The notes: generated by a model from the sequence alone, not told the origin. Numbered from the stretch's first letter, positions 7,362-16,490 are shown. The stretch is DNA of 33,230 bases from an uncultured Actinomycetes bacterium (GCA_903951185.1 CAJBBC010000014.1:1-33230), one strand, 5' to 3'. A program made the numbers and translations.

Positions 7362-9175
7362 TTAGTTTGCGCCTCTTCTACGATTTCTGCATCGACAACA
7401 TCGTCATCAGCATTTGCTTCTTCGCCTTGCGCTTTAGTGTTCTCATAAAGAGCTGCACCAAGTGCTTGGCTTGCTGTGCCAACTTGTTCAACTGCATTCT
7501 TGATCGCTTCTAGGTCTTCGCCTTCAAGTGCTTTCTTAAGCGCAGCTAACGGTTCTTCAACATTTGCTTTAGCATCTGCTGGAACTTTGTCGCTGTTCTC
7601 TTCTAAGAACTTTTCAGTTTGGAAGACAAGTGCATCTGCTTGATTTCGGATTTCAGCTTCTTCACGACGCTTACGATCTTCTTCAGCGTGTGATTCGGCA
7701 TCTGCCATCATGCGATCAATTTCTTCCTTAGATAATGCGCCACCACCGGTGATTGTCATCGACTGCTCTTTACCAGTACCAAGATCCTTAGCCGAAACGT
7801 GAACGATACCGTTTGCATCAATATCGAAAGTTACTTCGATTTGAGGAACGTTACGTGGTGCTGGTGGTAATCCAGTTAGTTCAAACGTTCCGAGCTTCTT
7901 GTTGTAAGCAGCCATTTCACGTTCACCTTGGAATACCTGAATAAGCACTGACGGTTGGCTATCTTCAGCAGTTGTGAAGATTTCCGAGCGCTTAGTAGGA
8001 ATAGTGGTGTTGCGTTCAATTAACTTAGTCATCACGCCACCTTTGGTTTCGATACCAAGTGATAGTGGTGTTACGTCAAGAAGTAGAACATCTTTAACTT
8101 CACCTTTAAGTACGCCTGCTTGTAGTGCAGCACCTACTGCCACAACCTCATCTGGGTTAACACCCTTATTCGGTTCGCGACCACCAGTTAATTCTTTAAC
8201 TAATTCAGTCACAGATGGCATTCGAGTTGAACCACCAACAAGTACTACGTGATGGATATCCGAAACTTTAACGCCAGCATCTTTAACCACTTGATTGAAC
8301 GGAGCTTTGGTTCGTTCAAGTAGATCAGCTGTCATCTTCTGGAATTCAGCACGAGTCAGAGTTAGGTCTAAGTGAAGCGGACCTGCATCTGATGCAGTGA
8401 TGTATGGCAAATTGATATTTGCTGACTGTGAAGAAGATAATTCAATCTTTGCTTTTTCAGCAGCTTCACGTAAACGTTGCAATGCAACTTTGTCAGTTGA
8501 TAAATCAATTCCGTTTGAATTCTTGAATTCAGTAACTAAGTGATCAACTACGCGCTGATCCCAGTCATCTCCACCAAGATTGTTATCACCACTTGTGGCT
8601 TTAACTTCAACGATGCCTTCACCAATTTCTAGAAGTGAAACGTCGAATGTTCCACCACCAAGATCGAATACCAAAATAGTTTGATCTTGGTCGCCCTTAT
8701 CTAGACCATAAGCAAGTGCAGCAGCAGTCGGTTCGTTAACAATACGAAGTACGTTAAGCCCGGCAATCTGACCTGCATCTTTAGTTGCTTGACGTTGTGC
8801 GTCATTAAAGTAAGCCGGCACAGTAATAACTGCATCAGTTACGGTTTCGCCAAGGTAAGCCTCAGCATCACGTTTTAGTTTTTGAAGTACGCGAGCAGAA
8901 ATTTCTTGCGCGTTGTACTTCTTTCCATCAATATCTACATTCCATTTAGTGTCACCCATGTGACGCTTTACTGAACGAATGGTGCGGTCGACGTTAGTTA
9001 CTGCTTGACGCTTAGCAACTTCACCGACTAGAACTTCACCATTTTTTGCGAAAGCTACAACCGATGGGGTTGTCCGAGAACCTTCTGCGTTTGCGATAAC
9101 AGTCGGTTCGCCACCTTCAAGTACCGAAACTACTGAGTTAGTAGTTCCAAGATCGATACCTACTGCACGAGCCAT
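7358..9175 (-). CDS. dnaK: Chaperone DnaK (Hsp70)
   Basis: 605-residue Hsp70, slightly shorter than the usual 610-640 because of a reduced C-terminal tail. The ATPase domain carries GIDLGTTNSVV (6-16), VPAYFND, IVNEPTAAALAYG, VFDLGGGTFDVSLLE and VLVGGSTRMPSV. The interdomain linker region contains DVLLLDVTPLSLGIET. The substrate domain and helical lid follow, ending in an acidic stretch with VVDAEIVEE. It binds exposed hydrophobic segments and, in actinobacteria, also acts as HspR corepressor. GGAGGA sits 5-6 bp before the ATG at 9175. It is the first gene of dnaK-grpE-dnaJ-hspR, with the operator about 110 bp upstream. Confidence 0.99.
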   Translation of the reverse strand: MARAVGIDLGTTNSVVSVLEGGEPTVIANAEGSRTTPSVVAFAKNGEVLVGEVAKRQAVTNVDRTIRSVKRHMGDTKWNVDIDGKKYNAQEISARVLQKLKRDAEAYLGETVTDAVITVPAYFNDAQRQATKDAGQIAGLNVLRIVNEPTAAALAYGLDKGDQDQTILVFDLGGGTFDVSLLEIGEGIVEVKATSGDNNLGGDDWDQRVVDHLVTEFKNSNGIDLSTDKVALQRLREAAEKAKIELSSSQSANINLPYITASDAGPLHLDLTLTRAEFQKMTADLLERTKAPFNQVVKDAGVKVSDIHHVVLVGGSTRMPSVTELVKELTGGREPNKGVNPDEVVAVGAALQAGVLKGEVKDVLLLDVTPLSLGIETKGGVMTKLIERNTTIPTKRSEIFTTAEDSQPSVLIQVFQGEREMAAYNKKLGTFELTGLPPAPRNVPQIEVTFDIDANGIVHVSAKDLGTGKEQSMTITGGGALSKEEIDRMMADAESHAEEDRKRREEAEIRNQADALVFQTEKFLEENSDKVPADAKANVEEPLAALKKALEGEDLEAIKNAVEQVGTASQALGAALYENTKAQGEEANADDDVVDAEIVEEAQTK

Positions 9176-9283
9176 TTTTCCTCCATTAAATTGCGTTACT
9201 TAATTGCCTTACTTTTCGGCCTAAGCCGCGAAACCTATTGCCTTACTCGACTCAGGGCACCTGAAACCTCAGTTATCAGATAC

Positions 9284-9304
9284 CTTGAGTCGAGTTGGCT
9301 CAAG
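9284..9304. promoter_or_regulatory. HAIR-type HspR operator upstream of dnaK
   Basis: CTTGAGT (9284-9290), 7 bp spacer, GCTCAAG (9298-9304). The published HAIR consensus is CTTGAGT-N7-ACTCAAG, so the site matches 13 of 14 positions with the correct spacing. It lies in the dnaK leader/promoter region, and hspR is present at the end of the same operon. Together these make autoregulation by HspR with DnaK very likely. Confidence 0.92.
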
Positions 9305-9311
9305 GACAAAT

Positions 9312-9317
9312 ATCATA
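9312..9317 (-). promoter_or_regulatory. Candidate dnaK -10 element
   Basis: TATGAT on the minus strand lies 7 bp upstream of the HspR operator, which would then cover the transcription start. No good -35 at 17 bp is visible, so the exact promoter is uncertain. Confidence 0.35.
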
Positions 9318-9421
9318 ACCTAAAAGGGTTAATACTTATTCCCGAGGATTTTCTGGGGATATCTTTAGGTCAAATACCCAAGATTTAAGCCATATCCCGC
9401 CTTCAGCTGTACTGGTTGAAA

Positions 9422-9427
9422 TACTCT
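9422..9427 (+). promoter_or_regulatory. Candidate -10 element (leaderless) of the zinc alcohol dehydrogenase gene
   Basis: TACTCT lies 7 nt before the ATG at 9435, and no ribosome binding site is visible between them. This fits a leaderless transcript. Confidence 0.4.
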
Positions 9428-9434
9428 TTAAACC

Positions 9435-10472
9435 ATGCGCGCCGTGGCTTTTGATGCTTTTGGTGAACACCTATATATAAAGCAGGTTGAACTGCCAGTG
9501 GCCAGACCACATGGCGTTGTTATCAAGGTGGCCGCCACCGGTTTATGCCGAAGTGACTGGCACGGGTGGCAGGGCCACGATAGCGATATCACTGAACTAC
9601 CCCATATCCCTGGCCATGAATTTGCAGGCACGATCCATGAAGTTGGCGCCAACGTAACTAATTGGAAAATTGGCGATCGAGTAACGGTGCCATTTGTCTG
9701 CGGGTGCGGCGAATGTGTTGATTGTTTAGCTGGAAATGCTCAAGTTTGTAAATTTCAATGGCAACCTGGTTTTAACGGCCCAGGTTCATATGCCGAATAT
9801 GTGCGCATCTCACATGCAGATTTTAATTTAGTTTCTATTCCAGAAAATATCTCTTTTGAGACCGCAGCTTCTCTTGGCTGTCGTTTTGCAACTTCATACC
9901 GAGGTATTGTTCAAGTCGCAAAAGTGCAGCCAGGTGAATGGGTTGCAGTATTTGGTTGCGGGGGTGTTGGCTTAGCTGCAGTAATGATTGCAAAATCTAG
10001 AGGTGCCAGAGTAATTGGTGTTGACACTTCACATGCAGCACGTGATCGAGCAAAACTTGCTGGCGCAGAAATAGTACTTGATTCAGTTCATGATGATGTT
10101 GTCGCTGTAACTCGAAAACTTACTGAAGTTGGCGTTGACGTAACTGTTGATGCACTTGGCAGTATTAAAACAGCAAAACTGGCTGTTGAATCTTTACGTC
10201 GTCTTGGTCGTCATGTGCAGATTGGCTTATTGCCACCTGCACAGATCGGCGATCATGCCTCAATTCCAATGCACTTAGTAATTGGGCGCGAACTTCAAAT
10301 ATTTGGCAGTCACGGTATGTCAGCAGCTACTTACCCGGATATGTTGGCTGACATCAGTTCAGGACTACTCCGGCCAGATTCATTGATTGAACGGTCAATC
10401 TCACTAGAAGAAGTGCCTGATGCAATGCAAAATTTAGGTTCTCACCCAGGTATCACCATTATTAAGCCGTAA
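9435..10472 (+). CDS. Zinc-dependent alcohol dehydrogenase (MDR superfamily)
   Basis: 345-residue medium-chain dehydrogenase. Catalytic zinc ligands are visible as C38 in GLCRSDWHGW and H61-E62 in PGHEFAG. A structural zinc site is formed by C91, C94, C97 and C105 (CxxCxxCx7C). The Rossmann motif is VFGCGGVGLAAV (about 174-185), followed by VIGVDTS with an Asp that suggests NAD. The family oxidises alcohols or reduces aldehydes, and this member resembles the general 'alcohol dehydrogenase catalytic domain' group without a known substrate. It begins a four-gene plus-strand run. The aminotransferase follows after 19 bp. Confidence 0.93.
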   Translation: MRAVAFDAFGEHLYIKQVELPVARPHGVVIKVAATGLCRSDWHGWQGHDSDITELPHIPGHEFAGTIHEVGANVTNWKIGDRVTVPFVCGCGECVDCLAGNAQVCKFQWQPGFNGPGSYAEYVRISHADFNLVSIPENISFETAASLGCRFATSYRGIVQVAKVQPGEWVAVFGCGGVGLAAVMIAKSRGARVIGVDTSHAARDRAKLAGAEIVLDSVHDDVVAVTRKLTEVGVDVTVDALGSIKTAKLAVESLRRLGRHVQIGLLPPAQIGDHASIPMHLVIGRELQIFGSHGMSAATYPDMLADISSGLLRPDSLIERSISLEEVPDAMQNLGSHPGITIIKP

Positions 10473-10479
10473 GGATTGC

Positions 10480-10485
10480 TAACCT
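10480..10485 (+). promoter_or_regulatory. Candidate -10 element (leaderless) of the aminotransferase gene
   Basis: TAACCT is followed by 6 nt and then the GTG at 10492. This could be an internal promoter that gives the aminotransferase its own leaderless transcript in addition to read-through from the upstream dehydrogenase. Confidence 0.35.
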
Positions 10486-10491
10486 GCAGGG

Positions 10492-11637
10492 GTGAGAGTT
10501 TCTGCTGATTCCTTAAGTGATTTACGTAAACGTCGTAGTGCCAAATGGCGTTCTTTTGATAAAGATGTTTTGCCGTTGCCAGTGGCTGAAATGGACTATC
10601 CAATTGCTAAGCCAATCCAAGAGGTACTTCTGGATATGGTTAAGCGTTCCGATGTTGGCTATGGCGGTGTTATCCCCGAACTTCCAAAAGCGTTTGCAAA
10701 ATTCGCTAAGCGACGTTGGAACTGGGATGTAGATATAGAACAGTTCCGAATTTCGACAGATGTTGGCGTTGCCGGTGTTGAAGTAATTCGAGTATTTACA
10801 AATCCCGGTGACAAAGTCGTAATCAATTCACCGGTTTACCATAATTTTTACACTTGGATCAACGAAGCTAAATGCCAGATGGTTGATGTGCCGCTGATCA
10901 AATCAGGCGAAGATTACTTACTCGATACAGCTGGGCTAGAAAAAGAATTCGCCGCTGGTGCAAAAGTATTTCTCATGTGTCACCCACATAATCCTGTTGG
11001 CCATGTATTTTCAAGAGTTGAACTTTCTGAAATCGCAAAACTTGCAAAGCAATATGGTGTTTTGGTTATTTCAGACGAAATTCACGCACCGCTAATTTTT
11101 AAAGAAGCCAAGTTCATTCCATACTTAGCTTTAAATGAGGATGCTCGCGAAACAGGAGTTTGTATAACTTCTGCAAGTAAGTCCTGGAATTTAGCAGGCC
11201 TCAAGTGTGCGCAAATCGTTAGTCAACATCCAACTATTTTTGAAAAGTTAAATGCATTACCAGTAAGCAGTCCTTGGCGGGCATCGATTCTGGGAACTTG
11301 GGCTAGTCAAGTTGCTTACGATCAAGGTGAAAAATGGTTGGACGCTGTACTTCGAAATGTTGATCGCAACCGAAAATATTTAGCAAAACTACTTAAGAAA
11401 AACCTACCTAAAGCAAACTACGAAGTGCCAGCAAGTACTTATCTAGCTTGGGTCGACTTAAATGCATACGGAATTGAAGATCCAGCCAAAGTACTACTTG
11501 AAAAAGGTCGAGTAGCTTTCAATGACGGTTTTGATTTTGGGCCAAGCGGTAAGAATTTCGTTCGGATTAACTTAGCTACAAGTAAAGCTATGTTGCGCAA
11601 AGCGGTTAAGCGGATGGCAAAGGTACTAAACGACTAA
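10492..11637 (+). CDS. MalY/PatB-family PLP aminotransferase (cystathionine beta-lyase-like)
   Basis: 381-residue fold-type I PLP enzyme. The start is GTG at 10492. Early landmarks are LPLPVAEMDYP (MalY-type WVADMDF equivalent) and VGYGGVIPEL. HPHNPVGHVFSR, VISDEIHAPL and the Schiff-base motif SASKSWNLAGLKC with K230 follow, then FVRINLAT with the carboxylate-binding Arg. MalY/PatB proteins cleave cystathionine or cysteine conjugates (C-S lyase) and some act as aminotransferases. The sequence alone does not separate these. If it is a C-S lyase it would release sulfide, which is relevant to the sulfide island further along, though there is no direct linkage. Its stop overlaps the ogt start by one base. 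Confidence 0.9.
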   Translation: MRVSADSLSDLRKRRSAKWRSFDKDVLPLPVAEMDYPIAKPIQEVLLDMVKRSDVGYGGVIPELPKAFAKFAKRRWNWDVDIEQFRISTDVGVAGVEVIRVFTNPGDKVVINSPVYHNFYTWINEAKCQMVDVPLIKSGEDYLLDTAGLEKEFAAGAKVFLMCHPHNPVGHVFSRVELSEIAKLAKQYGVLVISDEIHAPLIFKEAKFIPYLALNEDARETGVCITSASKSWNLAGLKCAQIVSQHPTIFEKLNALPVSSPWRASILGTWASQVAYDQGEKWLDAVLRNVDRNRKYLAKLLKKNLPKANYEVPASTYLAWVDLNAYGIEDPAKVLLEKGRVAFNDGFDFGPSGKNFVRINLATSKAMLRKAVKRMAKVLND

Positions 11638-12146
11638 TGACCTCAATACTTGGACACGATCTAAAAACTCCTTGGGGTTCAATGGCTGTGCTGGTCGATG
11701 TCACAAAACAACCTGTAGTAATTGGCGCAGCATTCTTACCAATGCATAAATTCTTGGCTAAAGCTGGACAAAAACTCGATGTAGTGGACTTTAAGAAGGA
11801 TTCGAAACTTGCTGGAGTGGCACAGGTTATTAATCAGTGGATTGATGGCGACTTAAATGCATTTTCAAAACTTAAAGTGCGTCAACCTGGTGGCGAATTC
11901 ATGCAGGATTGCTGGCGTGAATTGCGCAAAGTAAAAGGTGGCAAAGTCGTGAGTTATGCGGAGTTAGCAGCCAAAGCCGGCCGGCCACTTGCAGTGCGCG
12001 CAGCTGGCACAGCGTGTGCAAGTAATTTAATCGCGCCAATTATCCCGTGTCACCGTGTTGTAAAAACTGGTGGAGCTCTTGGAAATTACGGATTCGGGTT
12101 GCCGCTAAAAGCAGCATTGCTAAAACATGAAGGTATCGACCTTTAA
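11637..12146 (+). CDS. ogt: Methylated-DNA-[protein]-cysteine S-methyltransferase
   Basis: 169-residue suicide repair protein that moves alkyl groups from O6 of guanine to its own cysteine. The active site is IIPCHRVV with C138. It is preceded by the recognition helix region KVVSYAELAAKAGRPLAVRAAG and followed by GGALGNYGFGLPLKAALLKHE, the normal C-terminus. The N-terminal domain is short and degenerate, as is common in Ogt. The ATG overlaps the preceding stop (TAATG), so it is translationally coupled to the aminotransferase. A partial alkylation-repair glycosylase (AlkD type) lies at the far right of the window, but the two are not linked. Confidence 0.95.
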   Translation: MTSILGHDLKTPWGSMAVLVDVTKQPVVIGAAFLPMHKFLAKAGQKLDVVDFKKDSKLAGVAQVINQWIDGDLNAFSKLKVRQPGGEFMQDCWRELRKVKGGKVVSYAELAAKAGRPLAVRAAGTACASNLIAPIIPCHRVVKTGGALGNYGFGLPLKAALLKHEGIDL

Positions 12147-12196
12147 TTTCAGCTTGACCTGCAACCTTTAAGATGTAAACAACTTCAGGAGTATTA

Positions 12197-13240
12197 ATGA
12201 CAAAAGTTCGTGGCTATGCCGCATTAGGACCAAGCGAAAAACTAACCGCTTACGAATTTGAACGTCGTGCTGTTGGAGCAGCAGATATCAATATCGAAAT
12301 TGAGTTCGCTGGTATTTGCCATTCAGATATTCACCAAGCACGTGAAGAATGGGGCAGCGCAATTTTCCCAATGGTGCCAGGTCACGAAATTGTTGGCCGG
12401 GTTACTGAAGTTGGTTCGGACGTTTCAAATTTCAAAGTTGGTGACTTGGCTGGAATTGGTTGTTATGTAGATTCATGCGGTAATTGTGAATACTGCCAGA
12501 CTGGTGAAAGCCACTGGTGTTTAAAAAGTCCAGTTTGGACTTACAACGGTTTGGAGTATGACGGAGTTACTCCAACTTACGGCGGCTACGCACAATCAAT
12601 TGTGATCAAAGCTAACCACGCTGTGCATGTTCCTGAAAATCTAGATCGAAAAGGTGTTGCGCCACTTCTTTGCGCTGGCATTACTACTTACTCACCACTT
12701 AAGCAGTGGAAAGCTGGGCCAGGTAAGAAAGTGGCGGTAATGGGCTTAGGTGGACTTGGTCACATGGCCGTAAAAATTGCAGTTGCGATGGGCGCACAGG
12801 TAACTGTCCTTAGTCATAGCGATAACAAAAAATCAGATGCGTTAGCCATGGGTGCAAAAACTTTTATTAATACATCTGAGAAAAATTCACTTACTGAATT
12901 ACGAAACACTTTTGACATCATAATTAATACAGTTTCAGCCGATCTTGATCTTGGCCCTTACTTAGATACTTTGCGAATGCACGGCTCACTAGTAGTTGTT
13001 GGGATTCCAGAAAAGTCATATGCAATCTCACCAAATAATTTATTAAGCCGTCAACGCAGTTTGTCTGGGTCTTCGATCGGCAGTATTAAAGAGACCCAAG
13101 AGATGCTTGATTTTTGTGCAAAACATAATGTTGTAAGTGATGTTGAAGTTATTACTGCTGTAGAAATAAATGACGCTTACGATCGCGTTGTTAAAAGTGA
13201 TGTTAAATATCGCTTTGTGATTGACGCTAAAACTTTTTAA
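12197..13240 (+). CDS. NAD(P)-dependent alcohol/aldehyde dehydrogenase (cinnamyl-alcohol type, YahK-like)
   Basis: 347-residue zinc MDR enzyme. C41 in GICHSDIH and H63-E64 in PGHEIVG bind catalytic zinc. C94, C97, C100 and C108 (CGNCEYC...WC) form the structural zinc site. The LLCAGITTYSPLKQW segment (about 157) is diagnostic for the cinnamyl-alcohol dehydrogenase/YahK branch and carries the third catalytic zinc ligand. The cofactor motif is VMGLGGLGHMAVKIA. These enzymes reduce a broad range of aldehydes with NADPH. AGGAG 8 bp before the ATG at 12197 fixes the start. It is 50 bp after ogt, and its stop overlaps the end of the convergent MpaB gene. Confidence 0.94.
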   Translation: MTKVRGYAALGPSEKLTAYEFERRAVGAADINIEIEFAGICHSDIHQAREEWGSAIFPMVPGHEIVGRVTEVGSDVSNFKVGDLAGIGCYVDSCGNCEYCQTGESHWCLKSPVWTYNGLEYDGVTPTYGGYAQSIVIKANHAVHVPENLDRKGVAPLLCAGITTYSPLKQWKAGPGKKVAVMGLGGLGHMAVKIAVAMGAQVTVLSHSDNKKSDALAMGAKTFINTSEKNSLTELRNTFDIIINTVSADLDLGPYLDTLRMHGSLVVVGIPEKSYAISPNNLLSRQRSLSGSSIGSIKETQEMLDFCAKHNVVSDVEVITAVEINDAYDRVVKSDVKYRFVIDAKTF

Positions 13241-14136
13241 AGTTCGCCTTTAACTCGTCGGTGTCTTGCCAGCGCTGCTTCTTCAAGTGGTGAAATTCCA
13301 CCAAGTGCTAAGCGCATTAATTTCAGTAAAATTCGCGCAGCCGGGATCACTAGAAAACTTGGTGCCGGACGCAGTCCAAGTATTTTTAAATATTTTGGCT
13401 CGATAGTTACTGCTGCCGCCTGAAACAGCAAGGTATAGGCAATTCGAGCTGAAAATGAAAGGGGTGGATGTTTTATAAATTCCACAACTTGCAGAGTTAC
13501 GGCATCCGATCGTAAAACAGAATCAAATGAGTGGATTGCGTTTGTTAAGTCTATTTTTGATAAGGGTGCATTAGTTAAACCGAGTGGTTGAACTGCTCTG
13601 GCCCACAACCGTACATACTCATCAGATCCACCGGGTATTTCTCTAACCCCAAAAACTTCATTAGTAACTAAAAATGATTCAGTAAATGCAGCGTGTACCC
13701 AAAGTAACAAGTCTGAATTAGCTGCTGCATAGTCAACTTTTTGACCAGTGGAATCTGAATATGTTCCAACAACTTTCTTGTGCATGCCATTTACTCGAGC
13801 TGACTCTTGACTAATCGCGTCAGTTGCACCGAAAGTAAGTATGGTTAGCCACCTCGTTGTTCCGGCTAAACGACCAAGTGGATCTTTTTCGTATCTTGAA
13901 TGATCGGCAACTCCAGCTAAGCTGCCTGGATGCAGGGCCTGCATAAGTAAAGCTCTAATGCCACCGATAAGTGTTGAGATATCGCCGTGTACTACCCAAG
14001 GAGCATCTGTTGGTTTGAAGTAACCAAGGTCATCACCAGCTGAAACTAAGTCAATCCAAGGTGGCGTGCCATCGGCAGAATTGGTGATGATTCGGCGAAA
14101 GCGCAAACTGAAAGCTTGCTGAAATTTATTAGCCAC
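13237..14136 (-). CDS. Oxygenase MpaB-family protein (DUF2236)
   Basis: 299-residue protein of the MpaB/latex-clearing-protein-like heme family, common in actinobacteria. Typical segments are the early WVVHGDISTLIGGIRALLMQALHPGSLAGVADHSRY-type region (about residues 46-82) with its HP motif, GRLAGTTRWLTILTFG, VNGMHKKVVGTYSD, LLLWVHAAFTESFL and the RLWARAV stretch. Members are proposed or shown to bind b-type heme and cleave or oxygenate organic substrates, and most have no assigned substrate. The start is GTG at 14136 with GGAG 8-9 bp before it. It converges with the zinc alcohol dehydrogenase, ending in a 4-bp overlap. Confidence 0.9.
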   Translation of the reverse strand: MANKFQQAFSLRFRRIITNSADGTPPWIDLVSAGDDLGYFKPTDAPWVVHGDISTLIGGIRALLMQALHPGSLAGVADHSRYEKDPLGRLAGTTRWLTILTFGATDAISQESARVNGMHKKVVGTYSDSTGQKVDYAAANSDLLLWVHAAFTESFLVTNEVFGVREIPGGSDEYVRLWARAVQPLGLTNAPLSKIDLTNAIHSFDSVLRSDAVTLQVVEFIKHPPLSFSARIAYTLLFQAAAVTIEPKYLKILGLRPAPSFLVIPAARILLKLMRLALGGISPLEEAALARHRRVKGEL

Positions 14137-14264
14137 ATCATCTCCAACTTGAAACTTGGCTTACCCAATCTACGGTTATTTTGATGAGATTGCATATTGA
14201 AAACACTGGGTCGGTTTTTCTGAAACTGTCCAATAGGCTTGGACTGAACTAGACGGAGGATCTC

Positions 14265-14858
14265 ATGAAAATTTTAGTTATTGGTGCAAGCGGATTAATT
14301 GGTAAAGGTGTTGCCGATGAACTTGCTAAAAAACATGAAGTTATCCGTGCCTCTAGAAGTGGTGATGTGCAAGTTGATATCAATGATCCACAGTCAATTT
14401 CAAATATGCTTAACAAAGTTGGCAAAGTTGATGCAATAGCTTTTGCTGCTGGCAAAGTTCCATTTAAGTCACTTAATGAATTAACTCGTGAAGATTTTGT
14501 TGCTGGACTGACTGATAAAGCCATTGGCCAAATTGATTTAGTACTTAAAGGTGTTAACCACTTAACAGACAACGGCTCATTTACCTTGATGTCCGGTGTC
14601 CTGGCGCGCGAAGCTATCGTTACCGGCGCTGTTGCAGCAGCTGCTAACGGTGCTATTGAATCTTTTGTTGTAAGTGCAGCAATCGAATTACCGCGCGGCA
14701 TTCGTATTAACACAATTAGCCCAAACGTATTAGTTGAAGCTCCTGGATACCATGATTACTTCCCAGGCTTTGAACAAGTAAAACTTGCCGATGTGATTCG
14801 CCTCTACGTGAAATCAATAGAGGGTAAGCACACCGGACAAGTTTTTAAACTTGGCTAA
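14265..14858 (+). CDS. Atypical short-chain dehydrogenase without the Tyr-x3-Lys motif
   Basis: 197-residue Rossmann protein. The N-terminus has VIGASGLIGKGVADEL, followed by RASRSGDVQVDIND and AIAFAAGKVPF in the place of NNAG. The conserved SDR tail ELPRGIRINTISPNVL is present. At the catalytic position the alignment gives AVAAAANGAIESF where classical SDRs have Y-x3-K-A, so Tyr becomes Ala and Lys becomes Asn. I recall this as a feature of a whole small subfamily rather than damage to this copy. Such a protein may use another mechanism or only bind nucleotide. GGAGGA lies 4-5 bp before the ATG. It abuts the MFS gene tail to tail with no gap. Confidence 0.85.
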   Translation: MKILVIGASGLIGKGVADELAKKHEVIRASRSGDVQVDINDPQSISNMLNKVGKVDAIAFAAGKVPFKSLNELTREDFVAGLTDKAIGQIDLVLKGVNHLTDNGSFTLMSGVLAREAIVTGAVAAAANGAIESFVVSAAIELPRGIRINTISPNVLVEAPGYHDYFPGFEQVKLADVIRLYVKSIEGKHTGQVFKLG

Positions 14859-16472
14859 TTAAGCCATTGCCTCGCCAGCAGCCTCTTCTTTAGCTGCAGC
14901 AAATTCAGCGCCTGAGCGAAGTGGCTTCTCACGAACCATTAGCGCGAAGACGATGCCCAAAGCTGTAACCGGAAGTGCTGACATAAACACATCTTGGAAT
15001 GAATTCGTAAAGGCATCCAAGATACTTGCCTTCAAATCAGGCGTAAATGTTTCAAGTACTGCTGAATTATTCTTCAGCGCCTCAAATGCTTCAGGTGTTG
15101 CGCCAGCCAGTGCAGCTGGGTTAGTCGCTCCAAGTTCGGCAACTTTCTCTGGAATGTGTTTTGCCAAACTATTTGCATAAATTGTGCCAAATAGTGCCAC
15201 CCCAATAGTGGAACCAACTGATCTAAAGAATGAGTTAGCACTAGTGGTGATACCCATGTCTTTAAAGTCAATATCATTCTGAAGGGCAATTACAACTGGT
15301 TGCATCGATAAACCTAGACCTGCACCAATCATAAATTCGTAAATACCAAGTTCAGTAAACGAAGTCTGCGGTGTTAATCGAGTTAGTAAAGCTAAGCCAA
15401 TTGTCATTACGACAAGACCGACAATTGGATAAATTCGGTAGTGACCCTTTTTAGATATTTGCTTACCTGAGTACATCGACATGATGACAATGCCAAGCAT
15501 AAAAGGAATTAACTTAAGCCCTGCATTTGTTGCACTATCGCCTTTAACAAGTTGTAAGTAAAGCGGAATCATAATAATTGCACCGAACATTCCGGCGCCA
15601 ATTACAAATCCAAGAAGCGAAGTAATTGAGAAAGTGTGATTCTTAAATAACGGCAGTGGCAAAATTGGTTCGGTTGCACGTTTTTCTTGCATTAAAAACC
15701 AAATTGTCAAAATAACAGATAGACCAAGTGTGCTCAGTGTTTTTGTTGAACCCCAGCCATCTTCTGGTCCATAAACTGAAACGCCCATTAGTAGCGCAGT
15801 GACTGCAGTAACCATTAATACTGCGCCAAGGTAATCAATTTTATGTTTACGTTTCACGTTATGTACGTGCAGTGAAGATGACGTGAGAATCATTGCCAAA
15901 ATACCGAGTGGCAAATTAATGTAGAAAATCCAGCGCCAGCCAGCAACTCCAAAAATTTCACCGCTATCTGAGAAGTAACCACCAAGTAATGGACCTGCTA
16001 CTGAGGAAAGACCCCAGACTGCACCAAAATATCCTTGGTATCGGCCACGTTCACGCGGCGGAATAATGTCGCCGATAATTACGAAAGTTAGGGCCATTAA
16101 GCCACCAGCGCCTAAACCTTGTAGTGCGCGAGTAGCAATTAACTGACTCATATTTTGTGATGCGCCAGCTAAAAATGAACCAATTAAGAATGTGACTATC
16201 GCAAACTGAAAAACTGGTTTACGCCCGTATAAATCAGAAATCTTTCCATAAAGTGGCGTCGAAGCAGTAGATGTCAATAAATATGCAGTTACCACCCAGG
16301 TGTAATGATTCAGGCCGTCGAAGTCTTCAACAATACTTTTTAGCGCGGTCGAAACAATTGTTTGATCAAGGGCAGCGAGAAATAGGCCCACCATCAAACC
16401 ACTTAGTACTGTAAGAATTTCTTTATGAGTTAATGGCTTTTCGCCGGGCACAAGGTGGCCAGTTTCTGACAT
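14859..16472 (-). CDS. MFS multidrug exporter, DHA2 (EmrB/QacA) family, 14 TM
   Basis: 537-residue proton-driven exporter. Family signatures are LDQTIVSTAL (35-44) in TM1, motif A GKISDLYGRKP (76-86), ALQGLGAGGL, and motif C with GLSSVAGPLLGGYFSD. Fourteen hydrophobic segments can be counted, with a C-terminal cytoplasmic tail rich in Ala/Glu. DHA2 members expel drugs, dyes or metabolites. The substrate is unknown. An inverted repeat ATTGAA-N2-TTCAAT lies 19-32 bp before the start, where a TetR-type repressor could act. No such regulator gene is in the window. AGGA precedes the ATG at 16472. Confidence 0.95.
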   Translation of the reverse strand: MSETGHLVPGEKPLTHKEILTVLSGLMVGLFLAALDQTIVSTALKSIVEDFDGLNHYTWVVTAYLLTSTASTPLYGKISDLYGRKPVFQFAIVTFLIGSFLAGASQNMSQLIATRALQGLGAGGLMALTFVIIGDIIPPRERGRYQGYFGAVWGLSSVAGPLLGGYFSDSGEIFGVAGWRWIFYINLPLGILAMILTSSSLHVHNVKRKHKIDYLGAVLMVTAVTALLMGVSVYGPEDGWGSTKTLSTLGLSVILTIWFLMQEKRATEPILPLPLFKNHTFSITSLLGFVIGAGMFGAIIMIPLYLQLVKGDSATNAGLKLIPFMLGIVIMSMYSGKQISKKGHYRIYPIVGLVVMTIGLALLTRLTPQTSFTELGIYEFMIGAGLGLSMQPVVIALQNDIDFKDMGITTSANSFFRSVGSTIGVALFGTIYANSLAKHIPEKVAELGATNPAALAGATPEAFEALKNNSAVLETFTPDLKASILDAFTNSFQDVFMSALPVTALGIVFALMVREKPLRSGAEFAAAKEEAAGEAMA

Positions 16473-16490
16473 TTATATCCTGATTTCTTT

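Noticed and set aside
9191..9388. 65-codon open frame on the plus strand
   Set aside because: It covers the HspR operator and the dnaK promoter, has no ribosome binding site and no recognisable sequence.
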